From positions 187,669,501-187,733,500 of the forward strand of contig OX465598.1 of the NCBI GenBank assembly GCA_950022295.1: a stretch of 64,000 nucleotides of DNA, given 5' to 3'. Positions within the stretch are counted from its first letter, which is position 1. The number at the start of each line of letters is the position of its first letter. Below the pieces are notes generated by a model. That model did not search any database. It was not told the origin of the DNA and was given only the letters and a program-made list of their open reading frames with translations. This stretch comes from Bromus sterilis (Eukaryota; Streptophyta; Magnoliopsida; Poales; Poaceae). Below, piece by piece: positions 11,635 to 21,501 of this stretch. Both the position numbers and the translations under genes were made by a program.

Positions 11635-12100
11635 GACCTCCAACGACCCCCTCCCCTTGCTCGTCACAATCCATTCATCCCCACCCTCGGGACCTAGCCG
11701 CCGCCGCACAGGACTCGCCCTAGCCGTCGTCGGAGGACCTGCTGTCGACCATCGGAGCCGCCCCCACGCCATTGGAGGAGCCCCCGCCCCCGCCGTCGAC
11801 CACCGGAGCCGCCCCCGTGCCACTGGAGGAGCCCCCGCCCCCGCCGCGCCATCGGAGCCGCTACCGCCCCGCCACCGGAGTCGTCCCCGCGCCACCGGAA
11901 CCGCCCCCTCGCCATTGGAGGAGCCGCCGCCACTGAAGCCGCCGCGGCTCCACCGGAGGATCCCCTACCCCTCTGCCTCGACGTCGGCCGTATTCTTCCT
12001 CCCCGTGCTCCCTATGTCAGTCCTCTCTTCCTCCTTCTTGCTCCCCGTGCTCCCCTGTTCAGAGCTAGTGCTACTAAATTCTGGTGTAGATTAGGGTTTT
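11635..12100 (+). repeat. GC-rich stretch with a 51-bp tandem repeat
   Basis: From about 11744 two near-identical 51-bp units (starting GTCGACC, ending CCCCCGCC) lie head to tail, followed by degenerate copies to about 11900. The plus-strand frame is open from 11519 to 12094 and would give a Pro/Arg/Ala-rich low-complexity protein. There is no domain, and I do not believe it is a real gene. It may be the 5' leader region of a CACTA or captured promoter/exon sequence. Confidence 0.5.
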
Positions 12101-13180
12101 ACAGGTCCAAAATTCAGAGAACAAGTAAAAAGAAAGTGGAGGATTTTGGATTTTTTTTAGACAAGTGCTAGTGCTACTAAATTCAGAGCTAGTGCCCATG
12201 TTCTTCACTTGTGTGTGTGCCCCTGTTTTGGATTTTTAGCACAGGAGAACAAATAGAACTCCTAGGAACAAATAGAACACCTAGGTCCAAATTTTTTATT
12301 TTTTAGGTGTTGCAAAGTAGAACTTGCAAGTAGTATAGATAAATTCAGAAAAAATGGGTTATAGATATTATAAGAAAGGTAAATTTTCTAATATGGTTTG
12401 ACTCTTATATGCTTTATAAAATATTGTAAAGTTACTTCCATCAAATGAAGTTTATATCTTAATGAAAAAATTGTAGATAAATGGATGTATATGAAATTTT
12501 GGGAAGATCTACTGATCTTTTTTTATATTGTAGTGCAAATTTTGGGAAGAACTCCAGCAACTGTTATAAGTACTGTTAAAATAACTAGCAATTTGATATG
12601 AAAAACATCCCTGTGTTTAACTGATGTACAAATACCTTCTTTACCATATGAAAAAACCCAAGCAAATGTAGAATTTGTTCTTAATAGAATTAAAAGAGAG
12701 AGGAGGAAAACCAGTAGGTAATGGGTGTGGCAAGGTGTTTACAAAGGAACACAATTTTTTTGTTTTGTGTGGTAGCAATGGAATAAAATTTTAGGCTTCT
12801 AGCTAGCTATATGCCTCTCTATGGCTGAGCAGAATTTTTTTATAAACAAGTAGTTTCTACGTACTGCTGTTGTTTTAAATGATCAAGCAAAGTGACAAGT
12901 AGTTCCTACTGTTGTTGTTGCTTTTCTTATCAATATTTTTATGCACTGTTTAGTGCATTGCTAGAATATGTACTGTTCTACAATATATATATGTTGCTTT
13001 GGCCTATATGGGACTGAGATCCAGTGACATGCCGTGGGCATGTCATCGATGAACAGTACCGTAACATGCGGCCATGCATGATCTTTCAAACCCTATCCAA
13101 CGGTCAACAATCATCCACAATAAAAAAAATGGTGTTTGTCTCAATAGTAAATTTGCTACTGTTTATTATTTGTACGTAAA
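12101..13180. other. AT-rich noncoding stretch
   Basis: No ORF, RNA gene or recognisable element core is visible. Between 13010 and 13130 there are small palindromes (GACATGCC..GGCATGTC) and a segment GATGAACAGTACCGTAAC resembling termini of Triticeae MITE or Mutator-like elements. I cannot assign a family. Confidence 0.4.
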
Positions 13181-13204
13181 CGGAGGCACGACCTCATATA
13201 AAAC
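13181..13204 (+). repeat. First unit of a palindromic 23-bp repeat array (left of element 1)
   Basis: CGGAGGCACGACCTCATA followed by TAAAAC is one unit of the array that continues at 20849 on the other side of Cereba-like element 1. The last five bases, AAAAC (13200-13204), are the left target duplication of that element. Confidence 0.8.
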
Positions 13205-14121
13205 TGATGAGGACATCTCTACTAATGTTACACCCACATCTTCACCAACTACACATACTGGACCAGTTACTAGAGCACGCGCACGTCAACTAAATTATCA
13301 GGTACTTTCGTTTCTTGCGAATCCTTCTAATGTTCAGGAACATATGATGCTGCCTAAATTAGATACTTTTGTTTGTCTTATGAATGAAGGACCTAGCATG
13401 GATAAGAAGGATGGTCATTGGAGCGGGATCAAGCATGGAGAAGGAGGTGTGCGCGCGGGAAAGGACAATGGAGCTTCCAGTGGTGATTTTCGCACTTTGA
13501 GGCCACCATAAGGCGTGCATGAAGACCTGGACGAGAGACACAAGACGCCACATTAATATTTTCGTCCAAGGGTTATTATAGGTGCCGCGTCACCTTATTA
13601 TTGGGCCAGGCCCATGTAATTTCGAAATACACTTAATAGGCTATTTTTTAGAGTCCGTATGTGTGGGGAAACCGAGTTAGGGTTGTTTTCGGACCCCTCC
13701 TCCAAGGGGCCACGAAATTCCCCTCTGTTCCCCCATATATACAGCTGTTAGGGCGTCGTTTAGACTTGGGTTTTAATTAGATTTAAGTTAGCCATAGCCG
13801 CAACTTCGAGTTCTTCGTTTGTGTCGTCCGACCAGGCCAAGACCGCATTGGAACCCCAACTTCTGTTAATCTTTCATCTTATATTCGCAATATCCAGATT
13901 GCAATTCTTAGTTCTTGCTTGTTCTTCGATTGCTTGCAGGAATTGACCTTCGTGGTCAGGTTGATCGTGCATCCGCGGGATCAATAACCTCTCGGAGTTG
14001 GTTTAGCGATTGCTAAGGCGCAACGTCTTCGCACGTTCGTAGTCGGGTCGTGAAAGTCTACTCCACCAAAAATCGATCTCCATCATCTCATCGAAACATC
14101 GGGACACCTTCGCCTCTATCA
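13205..14121 (+). repeat. 5' LTR of Cereba-like element 1 (917 bp)
   Basis: It runs from TGATGAGG to CTCTATCA. A TATATA box at 13736-13741 is the likely transcription signal. The open frame from 13074 to 13511 in this area is the pol tail encoded by every LTR of this family. Its sequence differs from the other copies by shared changes (GACCGCATTGG, CAGCTGTTAGG), so this element belongs to a distinct LTR subtype. Confidence 0.95.
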
Positions 14122-14123
14122 AG

Positions 14124-14133
14124 TGGTATCAGA
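14124..14133 (+). promoter_or_regulatory. Primer-binding site, initiator Met tRNA type (element 1)
   Basis: TGGTATCAGA lies three bases after the LTR end and matches the complement of the 3' end of plant initiator Met tRNA. This is where reverse transcription would be primed. It marks 13205-14121 as the 5' LTR. Confidence 0.9.
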
Positions 14134-15150
14134 TTTCCAGGTTGCTCGGTGAGATTTACCAGTTTTCGTAGTCTAGATTGGTTATGTTCTTCATACCTAC
14201 AGTCCACGAAAAAGCCAACAAAAAAATTAGGGTTAGATCATCACGTCCCAAAACAGTCCGAGCCTTTGTCCAGTTTTCTTTACAGTAGTTTGCATTGTTG
14301 AATTTGCGGTTGCATCGTTGTGTCGAGTTGCTGATCTTAGCGTCTAGTTACCCTAGAGTTTCGAGTTCTGATCACAGTTTGTCACGCCGCCGCCGCACAG
14401 TAGTACACCACCACGTTCCGCCAATCCGAGTCCAGATACACCACCACGTTCCGCCAAGCCGAGTCCATACACACCACCACAACCTACCGATCCGAGTTGA
14501 GTTCCATCACCTGTTCGGTTTGTGATCTTTCCGTAGCCAGATTAGTTGAGTTGATTAGAGTCTGGCACGCTTTCCAGAGCAGTTTTTAGGCCAAAAATTT
14601 CGGTGGTAAAAAAATTTCGTGCCCATACGTTCCTTAGGTCCAGAAACTCATTTTGAGACGTTCGCCAGCATAGTGATTTTTTCGCACTTTTTCAGCCACC
14701 GCAGTCCCGCATCGCAAAAAAAAAGCAAAAAAAAAAGAGAAAAAAAATCAGAGTGTGCTTCTCAGTTGATTACGTGCCGTGCCGTGCTTTCGTTGGTGTT
14801 TTAGGCTCGCGTCTCTAGTACGGTCTAGCCTAGGATCAGCACAGTACCGACGTTGAGTGTTTATTCAGCTTTGCATCTCTGTTTTGACTACTGTTGAGCT
14901 TTTGCTACCATACTTGTCAGCCTTCCTACAGCTCCACATATATTCTACATCGTGCGTTTTGACACCTCCTGGCCATCGCTCTACCACATCTCTGAGAGTT
15001 TTGACCCGTTGGTTGTACATCACCACCTGCTGCTAGGTAAGAATCGGTAAGAACTAAAGAAAAGCTTGACGGATTTGTGCTTTCCACCACCCCACATCCC
15101 ATTAGTAGAAGTAGGATCATACTTCTGTGTGTTTTCTATTTCTGCTAACC
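14134..15150 (+). other. 5' leader of Cereba-like element 1
   Basis: About 1 kb lies between the primer site and the ATG at 15151. It has A-rich runs at 14717-14748 and several short upstream ORFs, none resembling a known protein. It probably holds packaging and translation signals. The same leader with longer homopolymer runs occurs in element 2 (27199-28310). Confidence 0.6.
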
Positions 15151-18100
15151 ATGCCAGGATCCCATGATGAAGTGGCGCGGGATGCACCTGATTGGGAGAA
15201 TATGACAAACAAAGCATTACATGATAAATTTGCACAAATGATGTCTGAACAGGTGAATGACATCGAGAACAGATTTACAGAGGCGATTGATGGTGTGGAG
15301 AAGATGATCGACACCAAGCTCGACGCCAAGTTTACTGAGTTGCTCGCACGCTTACCTATACAGCCTGCGGCCGCTCCAGCACAGCCACCGCCACCACGAC
15401 GTGCACGACGTATTCTGTTTCCGGGCGGACAAGCTGCTGGTGCTCCTGCTGCTGCTGCAGTTACTGCTGCTGCTGCCTCTGACGTCGGCCAGGACGACAA
15501 CTACGAGGGTGATTACGAGGAGGAGGTGGAACAGGAAGCGGCCTATGAACAGCCAGCTGGACGTCCACGTCCCAACATTCGCCACGGTCGACACCAACCA
15601 CCCCCTCAGGTACGCGATGATGAACATGTGCCTAAACTTAAATTGAATCTTAAGCCGTTTGAGGGTAGATATATTCCTGATGCTTATCTTACTTGGGAGT
15701 TAGAAACTGAACAACGCTTTACATGTTTACAATATCCTGAGAATAGACGTGTAACTGCTGTTGTTTGTGAATTCACGGGATTTGCATCTATTTGGTGGTC
15801 TGAACATTGTAGATTGCATGCTAATAATATTCCAACTACTTGGGCTGCTTTAAAAGATGCTATGCGTACTCGCTGGGTTCCTCCTTATTATCAACGTGAA
15901 TTGTTACAAAAATTACAGCGTTTGAGACAAGGAAAAAATTCTGTAGAGGAATATTATCAAGAATTACAAACTGGATTGATTAGATGTGGCCTAGTAGAGG
16001 ATAATGAAGCTATGCTTGCACGTTTTATGGGTGGTTTAAACAGGGAGATACAAACTATTCTAGAATACAAGGACTTTGCTACTATCACTCGTTTGTTTCA
16101 TCTTGCTTGTAAAGCTGAACGTGAAGTGCAGGATCGACAGGCCGCTACGAGACCTAACTTTTCTGCAGGACGAAATACATCATGGACATCGCGTGGAGCT
16201 TCTACATCCACACGTCCTGCTGCACCACCATCTACTTCAGCCGCTCATTCTTACAGGGAGCCACCAAAACAGCCAGCGCCACCATTCAAGGGTGCACAAA
16301 GTGGTCCAGCGGCGAGTTCTTCTTCATCCATGGCTTCCACAGGGCAAACACGAGATCGTGATATTAAATGTCGCAGGTGCCAAGGTGGAGGTCACTTCGC
16401 AAAAGACTGTCCCTCCAAGCGTGTGATGACTATTACGGCGGATGGTGGGTATGAGTCAGCGAGTGACTATGATGAGGAGACTTTAGTTCTCATTGCTCAT
16501 GAGGAACAGGGTGCCCATGATGATGCTCATGATATAGAGTATATGGCTCCTGATGATGCAGATAAATATGCTAGTTTGGTTGCTCAACGTGTGTTAAGTG
16601 TGCAGGTAACGAAGGCCGAGCAAAACCAGAGGCATAATTTGTTCCACACAAAGGGAGTGGTGAAAGAACGTTCGGTTCGCATCATCATTGACGGAGGGAG
16701 TTGCAACAACTTGGCTAGCATGGAGTTGGTGGAGAAGCTATCTCTCACCACAAGACCACACCCCCATCCGTACTATATTCAGTGGTTTAACAATAGTGGT
16801 AAGATTAAGGTAACGCGTTCTGTTCGTGTGCACTTTAGCATTGCTGCATATGCTGATTATGTTGATTGTGATGTGGTACCCATGCAAGCATGCTCTCTTT
16901 TACTTGGTAGACCATGGCAATTTGATAGGAATGTTGTACACCATCGTAGGACAAATCAGTTTACTCTGGTTCATCAGGATAAAAATATTGCTTTACTTCC
17001 TATGTCTCCTGAACAAATTGTGAAAGATGATCTTGCTAGAGCTAGTAAAGCTAAACAGGAGAAAAATAAGAGTGAAAATGAGATAGCAGCTAAAGAATTT
17101 GAGCAACAACATAAGACTAATAGCAAATCTTCTTCTGCTGTTTCTAATGAAATTAAATTGACTAGTCCAACTTTGCTTGCTACTAAGGTTGATATTTCAG
17201 ATTTGGATGTTAGTCAATATGTGTGCTATGCTTTTGTATGCAAAGAAGCTTTGTTTTCATTTGAGGAATTGCCTCCTTCTTTGCCTCCTGTTGTCACTGA
17301 CCTTTTGCAGGAATTTATTGACGTCTTTCCACAAGACGTACCACCGGGATTACCACCTATTCGAGGGATTGAGCATCAGATTGACTTAATTCCCGGTGCT
17401 TCGCTGCCCAACCGTGCGCCATACCGTACCAATCCGGAGGAGACGAAGGAGATTCAGCGTCAAGTACAAGAGCTACTCGACAAAGGTTACATACGTGAAT
17501 CCCTTAGTCCTTGTGCTGTTCCTGTTATATTAGTGCCAAAAAAGGATGGAACATGGCGTATGTGTGTTGATTGTCGAGCCATTAATAATATTACTATTCG
17601 TTATCGTCATCCTATTCCCCGGTTAGATGATATGCTTGATGAATTAAGTGGCTCTACCATGTTTTCCAAAGTTGATTTGCGTAGTGGATACCATCAAATT
17701 CGCATGAAATTAGGAGATGAATGGAAAACGGCTTTTAAAACTAAGTTTGGATTATATGAGTGGTTAGTCATGCCTTTTGGGTTAACTAATGCACCTAGCA
17801 CTTTCATGAGATTAATGAACGAGGTTTTACGTGCTTTCATTGGACGATTTGTGGTAGTCTATTTTGATGATATACTGATTTATAACAAATCTTTGGACGA
17901 ACATTTGGATCATTTACGTGCTGTCTTTATTGCTCTACGTAATGCACGTTTGTTTGGTAACCTTGGGAAGTGCACCTTTTGCACCGACCGAGTATCGTTT
18001 CTTGGCTATATTGTTACTCCGCAGGGAATTGAAGTTGATAAAGCCAAGATCGAGGCGATTGAGAGTTGGCCGCAGCCCAAAATGGTCACACAAGTGAGGA

Positions 18101-20238
18101 GTTTTCTTGGACTCGCTGGATTCTATAGGCGTTTTGTGAGAGATTTCAGCACCATTGCTGCACCTCTCAATGAGCTTACACGCAAGGATGTGCCTTTTAC
18201 TTGGGGTACCGCACAGGAAGAAGCCTTCACGATATTGAAAGATAAGTTAACACATGCTCCTTTGCTCCAACTTCCTGATTTTAATAAGACTTTTGAGCTT
18301 GAATGCGATGCTAGTGGTATTGGTTTGGGAGGTGTGTTATTACAAGATGCTAAACCTGTTGCTTACTTTTCTGAAAAATTGAGTGGGCCTAGTCTGAACT
18401 ATTCTACTTATGATAAGGAATTATATGCTCTTGTTCGGACATTAGAAACTTGGCAACATTATTTATGGCCCAAAGAATTTGTTATACATTCTGATCATGA
18501 ATCTTTGAAACACATAAGAAGTCAAGCAAAACTTAATCGTAGACATGCTAAGTGGGTTGAATTTATTGAGACTTTCCCTTATGTCATTAAACACAAGAAG
18601 GGGAAAGATAATATTATTTTTGATGCTTTGTCTCGTCGTTATACTATGCTTTCAAAACTTGACTTCAAGATATTCGGTTTAGAGACAATCAAAGATCAAT
18701 ATGTACATGATGCGGAATTTAAAGATGTATTGCAGAATTGTAGAGAGGGTAGAACATGGAACAAGTTTGTGCTTAATGATGGGTTTGTGTTCCGTTCTAA
18801 CAAGCTATGCATTCCAGCTAGCTCTATTCGTCTTTTGTTGTTGCAGGAGGCGCATGGAGGAGGATTAATGGGACATTTTGGCGTGAAGAAGACGGAGGAC
18901 GTGCTTGCTACACATTTCTTTTGGCCAAAGATGAGACGGGATGTTGAGCGTTTTGTTGCTCGCTGCACTACATGTCAAAAAGCTAAGTCACGACTCAATC
19001 CTCATGGTTTATACATGCCTTTACCTGTACCTAGTGTTCCGTGGGAGGACATATCCATGGACTTTGTTTTAGGCTTGCCTCGAACAAACAAGGGGAGGGA
19101 TAGCATATTTGTTGTCGTGGATAGATTTTCTAAGATGGCACATTTTATACCATGTCATAAAAGCGATGATGCTGCTAATGTTGCTGATTTATTCTTTCGA
19201 GAGATTATTCGCTTACATGGTGTGCCCAATACTATTGTCTCGGATTGTGATACTAAGTTTCTTAGCCATTTTTGGAGATGCTTATGGGCTAAGTTGGGGA
19301 CTAAACTACTTTTTAGTACTACATGTCATCCCCAAACTGATGGACAAACTGAAGTAGTCAATAGGACTTTGTCTACTATGCTTAGGGCTGTTTTAAAGAG
19401 TAACTTGAAAATGTGGGAAGAATGTTTACCTCATATTGAATTTGCTTATAATCGTTCATTTCATTCTACCACTAAAATGTGCCCTTTTGAGATTGTTTAT
19501 GGTTTTCTACCTCGTGCACCTATTGATTTGCTGCCTCTTCCATCTTCGGAGAAGGTTAATTTTGATGCTAAGCAACGTGCTGAATTGATATTAAAAATGG
19601 ATGAGTTAACTAAAGAAAACATTGAGAAAATGAATGCTAGATACAAGCTTGCTGGTGATAAAGGTAGAAAGCATGTTGTGTTTGAACCAGGAGATCTTGT
19701 TTGGTTACATCTACGTAAAGATAGGTTTCCTGATTTGCGCAAGTCTAAGTTAATGCCACGAGCTGATGGTCCCTTTAAGGTTTTACAGAAAATTAATGAT
19801 AATGCATATAAACTTGAGCTACCTGCAGATTTTGGGGTTAGTCCCACATTTAACATTGCAGATTTGAAACCTTATTTGGGAGAAGATGATGAGCTTCCGT
19901 CGAGGACGACTTCAATTCAAGAAGGGGAGGATGATGAGGACATCTCTACTAATGTTACACCCACATCTTCACCAACTACACATACTGGACCAGTTACTAG
20001 AGCACGCGCACGTCAACTAAATTATCAGGTACTTTCGTTTCTTGCGAATCCTTCTAATGTTCAGGAACATATGATGCTGCCTAAATTAGATACTTTTGTT
20101 TGTCTTATGAATGAAGGACCTAGCATGGATAAGAAGGATGGTCATTGGAGCGGGATCAAGCATGGAGAAGGAGGTGTGCGCGCGGGAAAGGACAATGGAG
20201 CTTCCAGTGGTGATTTTCGCACTTTGAGGCCACCATAA
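15151..20238 (+). CDS. Cereba-like gag-pol polyprotein, intact, 1695 aa
   Basis: One frame encodes all functions. The gag capsid region is at about residues 170-330, and the zinc knuckle CRRCQGGGHFAKDC at 407-420. Protease has a DGGS active site at 514-517, RT (about 770-1000) has YFDD at 904-907, and RNase H begins near D1053. The integrase zinc-binding domain is at about 1234-1272, with a core of D1304, D1365 and E1401 (35 residues between the last two, as expected). The C-terminal tail with TRARAR (about 1616-1621) is encoded by the 3' LTR from about residue 1594, as in CRM elements. I chose ATG 15151 (ACCATGC context); the frame is open 8 codons further but only from a GTG. Odd points: Cys1366 next to catalytic D1365 where the other copies have Arg, and IIFDALSR where the others have IIADALSR. 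Confidence 0.96.
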   Translation: MPGSHDEVARDAPDWENMTNKALHDKFAQMMSEQVNDIENRFTEAIDGVEKMIDTKLDAKFTELLARLPIQPAAAPAQPPPPRRARRILFPGGQAAGAPAAAAVTAAAASDVGQDDNYEGDYEEEVEQEAAYEQPAGRPRPNIRHGRHQPPPQVRDDEHVPKLKLNLKPFEGRYIPDAYLTWELETEQRFTCLQYPENRRVTAVVCEFTGFASIWWSEHCRLHANNIPTTWAALKDAMRTRWVPPYYQRELLQKLQRLRQGKNSVEEYYQELQTGLIRCGLVEDNEAMLARFMGGLNREIQTILEYKDFATITRLFHLACKAEREVQDRQAATRPNFSAGRNTSWTSRGASTSTRPAAPPSTSAAHSYREPPKQPAPPFKGAQSGPAASSSSSMASTGQTRDRDIKCRRCQGGGHFAKDCPSKRVMTITADGGYESASDYDEETLVLIAHEEQGAHDDAHDIEYMAPDDADKYASLVAQRVLSVQVTKAEQNQRHNLFHTKGVVKERSVRIIIDGGSCNNLASMELVEKLSLTTRPHPHPYYIQWFNNSGKIKVTRSVRVHFSIAAYADYVDCDVVPMQACSLLLGRPWQFDRNVVHHRRTNQFTLVHQDKNIALLPMSPEQIVKDDLARASKAKQEKNKSENEIAAKEFEQQHKTNSKSSSAVSNEIKLTSPTLLATKVDISDLDVSQYVCYAFVCKEALFSFEELPPSLPPVVTDLLQEFIDVFPQDVPPGLPPIRGIEHQIDLIPGASLPNRAPYRTNPEETKEIQRQVQELLDKGYIRESLSPCAVPVILVPKKDGTWRMCVDCRAINNITIRYRHPIPRLDDMLDELSGSTMFSKVDLRSGYHQIRMKLGDEWKTAFKTKFGLYEWLVMPFGLTNAPSTFMRLMNEVLRAFIGRFVVVYFDDILIYNKSLDEHLDHLRAVFIALRNARLFGNLGKCTFCTDRVSFLGYIVTPQGIEVDKAKIEAIESWPQPKMVTQVRSFLGLAGFYRRFVRDFSTIAAPLNELTRKDVPFTWGTAQEEAFTILKDKLTHAPLLQLPDFNKTFELECDASGIGLGGVLLQDAKPVAYFSEKLSGPSLNYSTYDKELYALVRTLETWQHYLWPKEFVIHSDHESLKHIRSQAKLNRRHAKWVEFIETFPYVIKHKKGKDNIIFDALSRRYTMLSKLDFKIFGLETIKDQYVHDAEFKDVLQNCREGRTWNKFVLNDGFVFRSNKLCIPASSIRLLLLQEAHGGGLMGHFGVKKTEDVLATHFFWPKMRRDVERFVARCTTCQKAKSRLNPHGLYMPLPVPSVPWEDISMDFVLGLPRTNKGRDSIFVVVDRFSKMAHFIPCHKSDDAANVADLFFREIIRLHGVPNTIVSDCDTKFLSHFWRCLWAKLGTKLLFSTTCHPQTDGQTEVVNRTLSTMLRAVLKSNLKMWEECLPHIEFAYNRSFHSTTKMCPFEIVYGFLPRAPIDLLPLPSSEKVNFDAKQRAELILKMDELTKENIEKMNARYKLAGDKGRKHVVFEPGDLVWLHLRKDRFPDLRKSKLMPRADGPFKVLQKINDNAYKLELPADFGVSPTFNIADLKPYLGEDDELPSRTTSIQEGEDDEDISTNVTPTSSPTTHTGPVTRARARQLNYQVLSFLANPSNVQEHMMLPKLDTFVCLMNEGPSMDKKDGHWSGIKHGEGGVRAGKDNGASSGDFRTLRPP
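19919..19931 (+). promoter_or_regulatory. Polypurine tract of element 1
   Basis: AAGAAGGGGAGGA sits immediately before the 3' LTR and would prime plus-strand DNA synthesis. It is also translated as part of the polyprotein, because the coding frame continues into the LTR. Confidence 0.85.
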
Positions 20239-20848
20239 GGCGTGCATGAAGACCTGGACGAGAGACACAAGACGCCACATTAATATTTTCGTCCAAGGGT
20301 TATTATAGGTGCTGCGTCACCTTATTATTGGGCCAGGCCCATGTAATTTCGAAATACACTTAATAGGCTATTTTTTAGAGTCCGTATGTGTGGGGAAACC
20401 GAGTTAGGGTTGTTTTCGGACCCCTCCTCCAAGGGGCCACGAAATTCCCCTCTGTTCCCCCATATATACAGCTGTTAGGGCGTCGTTTAGACTTGGGTTT
20501 TAATTAGATTTAAGTTAGCCATAGCCGCAACTTCGAGTTCTTCGTTTGTGTCGTCCGACCAGGCCAAGACCGCATTGGAACCCCAACTTCTGTTAATCTT
20601 TCATCTTATATTCGCAATATCCAGATTGCAATTCTTAGTTCTTGCTTGTTCTTCGATTGCTTGCAGGAATTGACCTTCGTGGTCAGGTTGATCGTGCATC
20701 CGCGGGATCAATAACCTCTCGGAGTTGGTTTAGCGATTGCTAAGGCGCAACGTCTTCGCACGTTCGTAGTCGGGTCGTGAAAGTCTACTCCACCAAAAAT
20801 CGATCTCCATCATCTCATCGAAACATCGGGACACCTTCGCCTCTATCA
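19932..20848 (+). repeat. 3' LTR of Cereba-like element 1 (917 bp)
   Basis: Identical to the 5' LTR except for the T at 20313. Its first 307 bp encode the polyprotein C-terminus up to the TAA at 20236-20238. Confidence 0.95.
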
Positions 20849-21070
20849 AAAACGGAGGCACGTTTATATAAAAAACGGAGGCAGGATTATGTAAAAATGA
20901 AGGCACGACCTCATACAAAACGGAGGCACGACTTCATATAAAATGAAGGCATGACCTCATACAAGTCGTGCAGGTCGTGCCTCCGTTTTGTATGAGGTCG
21001 TGCCTCCGTTTTATAAGAGTCGTGCCTTCATTTCATATAAGGTCGTGCCTCCGTTTTGTATGAGGACGTG
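20849..21070. repeat. Palindromic array of 22-23-bp repeats
   Basis: Five units of the type CGGAGGCACGACCTCATACAAAA run forward from 20849 to about 20963. About four units run in reverse (GTCGTGCCTCCGTTTTGTATGA) from about 20964 to 21070, making a large palindrome. With the unit at 13181 before the Cereba insertion, the forward arm has six units. The form resembles foldback elements whose arms consist of short tandem repeats. No coding content. Confidence 0.8.
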
Positions 21071-21501
21071 TGATAGAGGCGAAGGTGTCCCGATGTTTCG
21101 ATGAGATGGTGGAGATCGATTTTTGGTGGAGTAGACTTTCACGACCCGACTACGAACGTGCGAAGACGTTGCGCCTTAGCGATCGCTAAACCAACTCCGA
21201 GAGGTTATTGATCCCGCGGGTGCACGATCAACCTGACCACGAAGGTCAATTCCTGCAAGCAATCGAAGAACAAGCAAGAACTAAGAATTGCAATCTGGAT
21301 ATTGCGAATATAAGATGAAAGATTAACAGAAGTTGGGGTTCCAATGCGGTCTTGGCCTGGTCGGACGACACAAACGAAGAACTCGAAGTTGCGGCTATGG
21401 CTAACTTAAATCTAATTAAAACCCAAGTCTAAACGACGCCCTAAGGGCTGTATATATGGGGGAACAGAGGGGATTTTCGTGACCCCTTGGAGGTGGGGTC
21501 C
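21071..21501 (-). repeat. Cereba-like LTR fragment (U5 side), minus orientation
   Basis: It begins with the LTR terminus (TGATAGAGG in plus reading) and covers 431 bp up to GGGGTCC, where the LTR of element 2 starts. Its U5 part shares changes with element 1 (GGTCAATTCC, GCGGTCTTGG) while its R/U3 part matches elements 0 and 2, so it is mosaic. ACGTG precedes it. The rest of this LTR is not found on the other side of element 2. Confidence 0.85.

Larger units (their letters stand above)
13205..20848 (+). mobile_element. Intact Cereba-like CRM element 1, very recent insertion
   Basis: This is a complete 7644-bp element. The 5' LTR is 13205-14121, followed by a Met-tRNA-type primer site, an open polyprotein frame, a polypurine tract and the 3' LTR at 19932-20848. 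Both sides carry the duplication AAAAC (13200-13204 and 20849-20853). Reading the two LTRs side by side I see a single difference in 917 bp (C at 13586, T at 20313), so insertion was very recent. It lies within a palindromic repeat array. Possible weak points for activity are substitutions in RNase H and integrase noted under the coding sequence. Confidence 0.96.

Noticed and set aside
11519..12094. 191-aa Pro/Arg/Ala-rich ORF as a host protein gene
   Set aside because: It begins in CACTA subterminal repeats and consists of a 51-bp GC-rich tandem repeat without domain or splice context.
15127..15150. Eight extra codons at the polyprotein start
   Set aside because: They begin with GTG; the first ATG at 15151 has better context and gives the gag start, the same in element 2 (27198).
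20020..20238. A classical chromodomain in the Cereba-like polyprotein
   Set aside because: The tail has a basic TRARAR motif and lacks the aromatic cage pattern seen in the Reina-like element at 50326-50480; it fits the CRM-specific tail instead.
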